Shown here: positions 1 through 4,281 of the stretch, piece by piece
How positions within the stretch are numbered: position 1 is the first letter of the stretch
How the letters are laid out: the number at the start of each line of letters is the position of its first letter
NCBI GenBank assembly: GCA_014378155.1
Contig: JACMOF010000147.1
Coordinates: 1 to 5,984 of the forward strand
Source: Caulobacter sp.
GTDB taxonomy: Bacteria; Pseudomonadota; Alphaproteobacteria; Caulobacterales; Caulobacteraceae
Reading direction: 5' to 3'
Length of the DNA stretch: 5,984 bases
Position numbers and translations under genes: made by a program
The notes under the pieces: model-generated
What the model was told of the DNA's origin: nothing
What the model saw: only the letters and a program-made list of their open reading frames with translations
Databases searched by the model: none

Positions 1-168
1 ATCGACGGGACGGTCCACATAGACCAGGCGGTCCACGGGCACTTCCACCCGCTTCTCGATGATGCGATCGACCGGGCGATCGACATAGACGGGACGGTCA
101 TCGGGCACTTCGACCCGCCTTTCAATATAGACCGGCTGCTTGACGACCTTCTCCACATAGACCGGGCG
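1..168 (-). repeat. Tandem repeats within the exported protein gene (about 66-bp period at the edge)
   Basis: The clearest unit is 22 codons long. Residues 79-100 (120 down to 55) and 101-118 (54 down to 1, cut by the window edge) align without gaps: RRVEVPDDRPVYVDRP followed by VDRIIE, against KRVEVPVDRLVYVDRP then VD. Two shorter, more diverged copies (residues 63-69 and 73-79) precede them. The DNA of the two copies is similar but not identical, so this is an established protein repeat rather than a fresh slippage product. How many copies follow cannot be seen. Confidence 0.7.
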
Positions 169-354
169 CTCGACGACCTTGACCCGGACAGTCGGCCGGG
201 GCGCGGGCTTGCGAGCAGGCGCCGGCTTGGGCGCGGGCCGGGTGATGGGTGTGACGTGCGCGGGATAACCGTCGGCCAAGGCGGCCGAGGCCGGCGCCAA
301 GGCGGCGAACGTCAAGCTCGCGACTCCGACCAAAAGGATTGTCTTCGGGTTCAT
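1..354 (-). CDS. Exported proline-rich protein with VYVDRPV-type repeats (3' end beyond window)
   Basis: Reading leftward from ATG at 354, 118 codons stay open to base 1, so this is the N-terminal part of a longer gene. Residues 1-27 look like a Sec signal peptide: K4, a hydrophobic run from about 6 to 20, then small residues ending A-L-A before D28. Residues 36-54 are a K/R/P/A-rich linker (RPAPKPAPARKPAPRP). From residue 63 on, the chain is built of a repeated charged beta-like motif: RPVYVEK (63-69), QPVYIER (73-79), RPVYVDR (87-93), RLVYVDR (109-115), each followed by further K/R/E/V residues. AAGG lies 8 bases before the ATG. I do not recognise a named family; low-complexity periplasmic or envelope proteins of this sort occur in Caulobacter relatives. 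It sits 149 bp downstream of the penicillin-binding protein on the same strand, so an envelope location fits, but the function is unknown. Confidence 0.75.
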   Translation of the reverse strand, partial: MNPKTILLVGVASLTFAALAPASAALADGYPAHVTPITRPAPKPAPARKPAPRPTVRVKVVERPVYVEKVVKQPVYIERRVEVPDDRPVYVDRPVDRIIEKRVEVPVDRLVYVDRPVD

Positions 355-503
355 ACTCAACGCCTTTTTTTCCGACCAAGCCGCCACGCACCTCGCGGAC
401 GCGCCCCCGATGCGTGTCCGAAAAGCGTCCCATTCTGGGTCGCGACAGGATGTTGGGAGCAAGGCTCGGACCAGTCCAGAATTCCGCTCGTCCGGGCAAA
501 ATC

Positions 504-2384
504 CTAGAGGCCGAAGATCCGCCGCAGCCATTTCGGGACATGGCGCGGATGCTCCACCTCGCGATTCTCGTCTGGAACATCGTGCAGGCGCCCCTCGGGC
601 GCGCTGTCCTTCGCGATCAAGCCCGCCTTCAGGCCGCTGGTCATGAAATCCTTCCATATCCGGGCCGGGATGTCGCCGCCGACCACGCGATTCATCGGCG
701 AGTGGTCGTCATTGCCCACCCACACCCCGACCACCAGGTCGCCGCTAAAGCCGACAAAGAGCGCGTCGCGGTAGTCCTGGGTGGTGCCGGTCTTGCCATA
801 GGCCCGCTGCGGCAACCGCGCCGCGCGGCCGGTGCCTTCCTGGACCACGGCCCCCATCAGGTCGAGCAGTTCGGCCCGCATCGCCGGCTCCAGCGGTTTC
901 GTCTGGATCGGTGCGGCAAGCGGACGACCGTAGGGTTGGATCGGCATCTGGCCGGACGCCACGGCTGCGTAGGCGCTGGTCAACTCCAGCAGGTTGGTCT
1001 CGGCGGTGCCCAGAGCCAGGGTGGCGTCGTCCTCGCGCAGCGGCGAGGTGATCCCCAGGTCGCGCGCCGCCCGCACCACGGCCTCGCCGCCGGCCTGCTG
1101 GTACACCCGGGCGGCAATGATGTTGTTGGACTGGGCGAAGGCGTCGCGCAGGGCCAGATCGCGCCCGCCGCCGCCCTCGTAATTGGCCGGCGTCCAGCCG
1201 CCGATCGTCACCGGTTCGCCCACCACCAGATTGTCCGGCGTGGCGCCGTCGCGCAGGGCGGCGAGGTAGACGAACAGCTTGAAGGCGCTGCCCGGCTGAC
1301 GCTGGGCCTGAACGGCGCGGTTGAACGGGCTCTGGCGGTAATTGCGCCCCCCGACCATCGCCACCACTTTGCCATCGGGCCGCATGGCGACCAGCGCCAC
1401 CTGGCCGTCCTTGGCCTTGCCCGACGCCTTCAGCACCCGCGCCACCGCCTGCTCGGCCTGGCGCTGCAGCCGGCTGTCCAGGGTGGTTGGCACGCGGACC
1501 TCGCCATAGGCCGCGCCATCGAAGGCCGACTTCACCTGGGGCGAGATCCAGTCGGCGAAATAGCCTCCAACGGGCAAGGCGGCGCGGGCCACCTGGACAT
1601 TGACATGGCCGGCGTCCTTGGCCTGCTGGGCCGTGATCACCTTGGTCTCGACCATGGCGTTGAGCACCAGCCGCGCCCTGCGGCCCGCCGCCTCGGGATG
1701 ATCGACGGGATCCAGATCGACCGGCGCCTTGACGATCCCGGCCAGGATCGCCGCCTCGCCGATGCTCAGTTGCTCTGGGGCCTTGCCAAAATAGTGCCGG
1801 GCGGCCGCGCCCAGGCCATAGACCCCGTCGCCGAAATAGATGCTGGACAGGTAGCGCGACAGGATCTGGTCCTTGGACAGCCGCAGTTCCAGCCACAGGG
1901 CGATCATCGCCTCCTGGCCCTTGCGGCGCAGGCTGCGCTCGGGCTTGAGGAAGGCGTTCTTGGCCAACTGCTGGGTGATGGTGCTGCCGCCCTGCACCGT
2001 GCGATGGGCCTTGGTGTTGACGACAAAGGCCCGGGTGATGCCGATCGGGTCGATGCCAAGGTGGTGGTAGAAGCGCCGGTCCTCGATAGCCAGGAAGGCC
2101 GCTGGCACGTGCTTGGGCAGCGCCTTGATGACCACCGGCGCCTCCTTGTAGGCGCCGCGCCGGGCGAAGGGCTGGCCCTGGTTGTCGAGCAGGATGATCG
2201 CCCGGCTGGGCAAGGGTTCCAGGGCCCGCGAGATCGGCAGGCTCGCCCCCAACCAGACCAGCAGGATCAACAGCGGCAGCAAGGCGCCCGTCGCTGCGCC
2301 GACCAGGATGCGATGCCGGACCACAAAGGCGCTCAAGGCCAGCCAGGCCGCCTTCAGCCGGGCGTTCCAGTCCTCAGGGATCAT
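504..2384 (-). CDS. Class A penicillin-binding protein (PBP1A family, bifunctional peptidoglycan synthase)
   Basis: This 626-residue inner-membrane enzyme should polymerise lipid II into glycan strands and cross-link their peptides on the periplasmic side. A short cytoplasmic tail (1-25) precedes one membrane helix (about 26-48). The family GT51 glycosyltransferase motifs are intact: EDRRFYHHLGID (101-112, catalytic Glu101), GGSTITQQLAKN (132-143), and RKGQE with Glu158, exactly 57 residues after Glu101 as between the two catalytic glutamates of known GT51 enzymes. The transpeptidase motifs are also complete: SAFK (Ser366 nucleophile, Lys369), SNN (419-421) and KTGT (531-534). It is shorter than E. 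coli PBP1a (about 850 residues), with a compact linker and a charged tail (about 590-626). The ATG start is backed by AGGAGG ten bases upstream (2395-2400). It follows the kinase gene by 64 bp, so they are probably one transcript. Caulobacter carries several paralogues of this family and I cannot say which this is. Confidence 0.96.
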   Translation of the reverse strand: MIPEDWNARLKAAWLALSAFVVRHRILVGAATGALLPLLILLVWLGASLPISRALEPLPSRAIILLDNQGQPFARRGAYKEAPVVIKALPKHVPAAFLAIEDRRFYHHLGIDPIGITRAFVVNTKAHRTVQGGSTITQQLAKNAFLKPERSLRRKGQEAMIALWLELRLSKDQILSRYLSSIYFGDGVYGLGAAARHYFGKAPEQLSIGEAAILAGIVKAPVDLDPVDHPEAAGRRARLVLNAMVETKVITAQQAKDAGHVNVQVARAALPVGGYFADWISPQVKSAFDGAAYGEVRVPTTLDSRLQRQAEQAVARVLKASGKAKDGQVALVAMRPDGKVVAMVGGRNYRQSPFNRAVQAQRQPGSAFKLFVYLAALRDGATPDNLVVGEPVTIGGWTPANYEGGGGRDLALRDAFAQSNNIIAARVYQQAGGEAVVRAARDLGITSPLREDDATLALGTAETNLLELTSAYAAVASGQMPIQPYGRPLAAPIQTKPLEPAMRAELLDLMGAVVQEGTGRAARLPQRAYGKTGTTQDYRDALFVGFSGDLVVGVWVGNDDHSPMNRVVGGDIPARIWKDFMTSGLKAGLIAKDSAPEGRLHDVPDENREVEHPRHVPKWLRRIFGL

Positions 2385-2394
2385 CAGCGACGCG

Positions 2395-2400
2395 CCTCCT
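2395..2400 (-). promoter_or_regulatory. Ribosome binding site of the penicillin-binding protein
   Basis: On the minus strand AGGAGG lies ten bases before the ATG at 2384. It is a near-perfect anti-Shine-Dalgarno match and fixes this start. It lies inside the 64-bp gap after the kinase gene. I see no terminator in that gap, only a 5-bp inverted repeat with a long loop (2414-2437), which supports read-through from the kinase. Confidence 0.7.
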
Positions 2401-2448
2401 CGGCTCAGCGCCGCTCAAGCTTGCAGAACGGGTTGAGAGGCTGGGGGT

Positions 2449-3525
2449 TCATTCGCGCCGTCCGTCGCGCGAACTTCCCGCCTCGGCCGGTAACTGCATG
2501 AAGGCGTCGACCTTGTCCAAGGCCGACAGCGGCGAGCTGATCCGGCAATGCAAACCCTCGGCGCGATAGTCGACCTCGACCTGGCCGCCCAACTCGCCTG
2601 GTAAGGCGAGCTCGACGATCCGCGAGCCGAAACCGCGCCGCTCGGGCGGCCGCACGGCGGGACCGCCCTGCTCGGTCCAGTCGATGTTCAGCCGATCGCC
2701 GCCCTCCACCGCCCAGTGGATATCGACATGGCCGCTCTCCACCGACAGGGCGCCGTACTTCAGGGCGTTGATCGCCAGTTCGTGAAAGGCCAGAGCCATC
2801 AAGACAGCCGGCTTGGGCGAGACCATCAGGTCCTCGCCTGTGATGGTCAGCTGGCCGGCGTGGCCGCGATAGGGGGTCACCGAACCGTCGATGATCTGGC
2901 GCAGGCTGGCGGCGGACCAGTTCTTGTCGGTCAACACATTGTGTGTCGCGGCGATGGCCATAAGTCGGCCCTCGAACGCGGTGCGCACGGCCACGTCGAC
3001 GCCCGCATTGCGCAGCGACTGGCTGGCGATCGACTGGATGGTGGCCAGGGTGTTCTTGACCCGGTGGTTCAGCTCATTGACCAGCAGTTGGCGCTGCGAC
3101 TCGGAACGCATCTCGCCGGTGACGTCGCGCGAGGTGGCCAGCACCCGGGTCACGCGGCCAGCCTCCAGGATCGGCGAGACGGTGGTGTCCCACCAGCGTG
3201 GCTCGCCCTTGGCGGTCGGGCAGAAGGCGCGAAAGGCGCTGGATTCGCCGTCCATCGCGCGCAGCAGGCCCGCCTCGACCAGGGCGCGGCTGTCGCCGGG
3301 CCACATGTCGGGCCAGTATTTACGGCGGTTGCGGCCCTCGAAATCGTCGATCTCGAACAGGGCCTGACCCTGGGCGTTCATGTATTCGACGAAGCCATCG
3401 GCGCTGATCACCCGGATGCAATCGCGGCTGGCCTCAACGACGCTGAGGAAATAGGCCCCCGCGCGTTCCAGAACGGCCTTGTCCGATCCCTCGTCCGCCA
3501 CCCGGGTCTCCCTGCACGCGCCCAT
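2449..3525 (-). CDS. PAS-domain sensor histidine kinase of the HWE family
   Basis: This 358-residue protein has no membrane segment, so it should act in the cytoplasm, phosphorylating a response regulator that is not in the window. A single PAS domain spans about residues 22-138 (VVEASRDCIRVISADGFVEYMN at its start, ATSRDVTGE at its end). The H-box is LNHRVKN with His154 as phospho-acceptor. The ATPase part shows the features that name the HWE family: HELAINALKYGALS (His248, Asn253), WTE (283-285) and the glycine box RRGFGSRIVE (about 296-305). The PAS segment GRNRRKYWP (64-72) sits where LOV photoreceptors have GRNC, but the flavin-binding Cys is Arg here, so light sensing by that mechanism is unlikely. 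The start is uncertain: ATG at 3525 has no clear ribosome site; TTG at 3546 has none either; GTG at 3501 has AGGGAG six bases upstream and may be the real start, giving 350 residues. HWE kinases such as LovK often feed the alphaproteobacterial general stress response; whether this one does is unknown. Confidence 0.93.
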   Translation of the reverse strand: MGACRETRVADEGSDKAVLERAGAYFLSVVEASRDCIRVISADGFVEYMNAQGQALFEIDDFEGRNRRKYWPDMWPGDSRALVEAGLLRAMDGESSAFRAFCPTAKGEPRWWDTTVSPILEAGRVTRVLATSRDVTGEMRSESQRQLLVNELNHRVKNTLATIQSIASQSLRNAGVDVAVRTAFEGRLMAIAATHNVLTDKNWSAASLRQIIDGSVTPYRGHAGQLTITGEDLMVSPKPAVLMALAFHELAINALKYGALSVESGHVDIHWAVEGGDRLNIDWTEQGGPAVRPPERRGFGSRIVELALPGELGGQVEVDYRAEGLHCRISSPLSALDKVDAFMQLPAEAGSSRDGRRE

Positions 3526-3601
3526 GATCACCGGCTGGCGCGGCAATTCAAGCGATGCATGTATCGAGACGCGGTTTATCTGAAAGCGTGGGCGCGGCGG
3601 G

Positions 3602-3772
3602 TCAGCCCGGATGGTCTTCCCGACTGGCTTCCAGCATGCCGACCAAGGCGGCCGACAGGCGCGAGGTCTGGGCCATGCGTCGCAGGGCGTCGCGAGCGTG
3701 ATCGCTGTCGGCGATCTCGGCTTGCCGCTCCAGGCGCTCGGCCTCGTTCAAGTGATCATGTTGGCTAGGCAT
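3602..3772 (-). CDS. Small helical protein of unknown function (56 aa)
   Basis: From ATG at 3772 to TGA at 3602 the minus strand encodes 56 residues beginning MPSQHDHLNEAERLERQAEI and ending SREDHPG. The chain is almost wholly predicted helix, rich in Ala, Arg and Glu (ERLERQAEIADSDHARDALR, then RMAQTSRLSAALVGML). The pattern of an A/E/R-rich helix, a D-S-D-type turn, then R..L..MA.......LA resembles small uncharacterised proteins found widely in alphaproteobacteria. Codon use supports a real gene: G or C dominates third positions. An in-frame TAA lies four codons upstream, so this ATG is the first possible start, though no good Shine-Dalgarno sequence precedes it. It lies immediately upstream of the HWE kinase gene, about 76 bp from the kinase ATG, in the same direction. 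It could be a kinase accessory protein, but nothing in the sequence proves that. It does not match the NepR anti-sigma pattern. Confidence 0.6.
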   Translation of the reverse strand: MPSQHDHLNEAERLERQAEIADSDHARDALRRMAQTSRLSAALVGMLEASREDHPG

Positions 3773-3807
3773 GGCGAATATTTACGGGGGATGAACGGGC
3801 CGTCCTA

Positions 3808-3824
3808 TGTGACCACTGGTCGCA
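3808..3824. promoter_or_regulatory. 17-bp palindrome upstream of the small-protein gene
   Basis: TGTGACCACTGGTCGCA is symmetric about C3816 except for one pair (T3810 against G3822 on the other arm). It lies 36-52 bases upstream of the small protein's ATG, where a repressor or activator would control leftward transcription. Its GACC-N3-GGTC core differs from the ACCGGT-centred palindromes to its right, so a different regulator would bind it. The assignment rests on symmetry and position only. Confidence 0.35.
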
Positions 3825-3862
3825 TAACAGTGTAAATTCACGCAAATACAGCGCCTTAGCCC

Positions 3863-3876
3863 TGCCACCGGTGTCA
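3863..3876. promoter_or_regulatory. Third, imperfect ACCGGT-centred operator-like site
   Basis: TGCCACCGGTGTCA is a 14-bp palindrome with one mismatched pair around ACCGGT. It matches the stronger site at 4096-4111 in the half GGTRTCA. Its centre is 234 bp from that site and 183 bp from 4044-4061, distances at which a tetrameric repressor could loop DNA. It begins one base beyond the T-tract of the leftward terminator and lies 91 bases upstream of the small-protein ATG, so it could also act on that gene. Confidence 0.4.
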
Positions 3877-3877
3877 G

Positions 3878-3919
3878 AAAAATCAAAACGGCCCCAGGCC
3901 ATTGCTGACCTGGGGCCGT
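3878..3919 (-). terminator. Strong intrinsic terminator facing left, with no gene in front of it
   Basis: ACGGCCCCAGG (3888-3898) pairs perfectly with CCTGGGGCCGT (3909-3919): an 11-bp GC-rich stem with a 10-base loop. On the minus strand the stem runs straight into TTTTGATTTTTC, a proper U-tract; on the plus strand no T-run follows. The direction is therefore leftward. No convincing minus-strand gene lies between it and the pectate lyase start, so it must end either a small RNA, an attenuated leader, or stray antisense transcription from the pectate lyase control region. Confidence 0.85.
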
Positions 3920-3941
3920 CGTCCTGTTCCCCAACAGGACG
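3920..3941 (-). repeat. 9-bp hairpin directly abutting the terminator
   Basis: GTCCTGTT (3921-3928) and AACAGGAC (3933-3940) pair perfectly, extended by C3920-G3941, around a four-base loop that reads GGGG in minus-strand RNA. There is no spacer between this stem and the terminator stem ending at 3919. In a leftward transcript the two would stack as tandem hairpins at the 3' end, an arrangement common in bacterial small RNAs. No T-run follows this hairpin on either strand. Confidence 0.65.
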
Positions 3942-4043
3942 GCGTCGCGGGCTGCCAAATCTGGCGCGGCGGTGTCGCCTCAAAAACCAATGGCCCGTTC
4001 TCGCCGAGCACGAGCCGACGTGCAACGCGGCGACCTGTCACAG

Positions 4044-4061
4044 GATGACGCCGGCGTCATC
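4044..4061. promoter_or_regulatory. Perfect 18-bp palindrome, likely operator (upstream copy)
   Basis: GATGACGCCGGCGTCATC equals its own reverse complement over all 18 bases. Its outer arms ATGAC/GTCAT are the same as those of the site at 4096-4111 apart from one base (GTCAT against ATCAT), and both have a CCGG centre. CG-centred palindromes of this length are typical of LacI/GalR-family operators; the assignment to that family is inference. Immediately to its left and overlapping by one base is a second small inverted repeat, CCTGT-C-ACAGG (4034-4044). Confidence 0.6.
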
Positions 4062-4095
4062 TAACCTTGCTATGTCAAAAGACACTGGTCAAGTC

Positions 4096-4111
4096 ATGAC
4101 ACCGGTATCAT
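4096..4111. promoter_or_regulatory. 16-bp ACCGGT-centred palindrome, likely operator for the pectate lyase
   Basis: ATGACACCGGTATCAT is symmetric in 14 of 16 positions around the CG at 4103/4104. It lies 171 bp before the lyase start. Its centre is 51 bp from that of the 4044-4061 palindrome, about five helical turns, so both would face the same side of the DNA. Between them GACACTGGT (4081-4089) repeats the left half with one change. The TATCAT inside the site resembles a -10 box (5 of 6 to TATAAT), in which case a bound protein would block polymerase, but no -35 box stands at the right distance. Confidence 0.6.
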
Positions 4112-4194
4112 AACTTCTCGAACAACGCGCCGACCAACGGCGGCAAAGGTATCGGCGACGCGGACCAGGAGGAAACCAGGGGACCAGAAGGCTT

Positions 4195-4254
4195 ATGAGC
4201 CCTCACGCTCCGCCTCCACGCCCAGATCGCCGCGCCCTAGCGTCGCGGGCCTGA
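4195..4254 (+). other. Possible 19-codon leader ORF before the pectate lyase
   Basis: ATG at 4195 follows AAGG by only a few bases and a purine-rich stretch with three ACCAG copies (4162-4189). It opens a frame MSPHAPPPRPDRRALASRA that ends in TGA at 4252, 27 bases before the lyase ATG. The peptide is rich in Pro and Arg and resembles nothing I know. It could be a translated leader tuning lyase expression, or chance. The small hairpin GCGTC/GACGC (4240-4257) covers its stop codon but is weak. Confidence 0.2.
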
Positions 4255-4269
4255 CGCCTGGGATCCCTC

Positions 4270-4273
4270 GGAG
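4270..4273 (+). promoter_or_regulatory. Ribosome binding site of the pectate lyase
   Basis: GGAG lies eight bases before the ATG at 4282. It supports this start, which also places the twin-arginine motif within the first ten residues as expected for a Tat signal. Confidence 0.6.
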
Positions 4274-4281
4274 TCACACCC

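Larger units (their letters stand above)
3878..4040 (-). ncRNA. Candidate small RNA ending at the orphan terminator (5' end undefined)
   Basis: This is proposed only because a strong leftward terminator needs a transcript. Going 5' to 3' on the minus strand, the stretch contains short self-complementary segments (GCCA-N4-TGGC at 3954-3965), then the GGGG-loop hairpin, then the terminator. No ribosome site plus ORF fits. The 5' end is a guess: leftward TTGACC (4087-4092) and TTGACA (4073-4078) could be -35 boxes, but I found no matching -10 element. It matches no RNA family that I recognise. Confidence 0.3.
3773..4281. other. Gene-free divergent intergenic region
   Basis: These 509 bases separate the leftward small-protein/kinase/PBP genes from the rightward pectate lyase. 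Open frames cross the region on both strands, but they run through perfect hairpins and operator-like palindromes and have no family resemblance. The region is visibly richer in A/T than the genes around 3775-3890 and 4060-4120, where promoters would be expected. It holds the palindromes, hairpins and possible leader peptide listed separately. I could not find a convincing pair of -35 and -10 boxes for either direction. The nearest candidates are GCTATGTC (4069-4076), 7 of 8 to the Caulobacter housekeeping -10 element GCTANAWC, with ATGACGC (4045-4051) as a -35 at an over-long spacing of 17. Confidence 0.7.

Noticed and set aside
397..419. Inverted repeat GGACGCGC/GCGTGTCC in the gap before the repeat-protein gene, considered as a terminator for the penicillin-binding protein gene
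   Set aside because: The stem has a mismatch and no T-run follows on the minus strand. The gap 355-503 shows no convincing terminator or promoter.
339..2501. A 720-codon open frame on the plus strand, opposite the penicillin-binding protein
   Set aside because: It lies fully antisense to a gene with every catalytic motif intact and has the His/Arg/Gly/Gln-rich composition usual for antisense frames in GC-rich DNA. No family motif is visible.
2716..3768. A 350-codon open frame on the plus strand, opposite the kinase and small protein
   Set aside because: Antisense shadow of the HWE kinase; composition is biased and no domain is recognisable.
3765..4025. 86-codon minus-strand frame in the intergenic region
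   Set aside because: It runs through the terminator, its U-tract, two hairpins and a palindrome, has no ribosome site and no family resemblance.
4069..4111. A complete housekeeping promoter for the pectate lyase
   Set aside because: GCTATGTC fits the Caulobacter -10 element in 7 of 8 bases, but the only -35 candidate, ATGACGC, is 17 bases away instead of 10-14 and lies within a palindrome; TATCAT at 4106 has no -35 partner. Not firm enough to list as a promoter.
3871..4113. 80-codon plus-strand frame beginning with GTG
   Set aside because: It crosses the two hairpins and both strong palindromes, so its sequence is explained by those elements; no Shine-Dalgarno sequence precedes it.
4112..4281. 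Riboswitch in the lyase leader
   Set aside because: The 170-base leader has only weak stems such as GCGTC/GACGC, and no aptamer consensus that I recognise.
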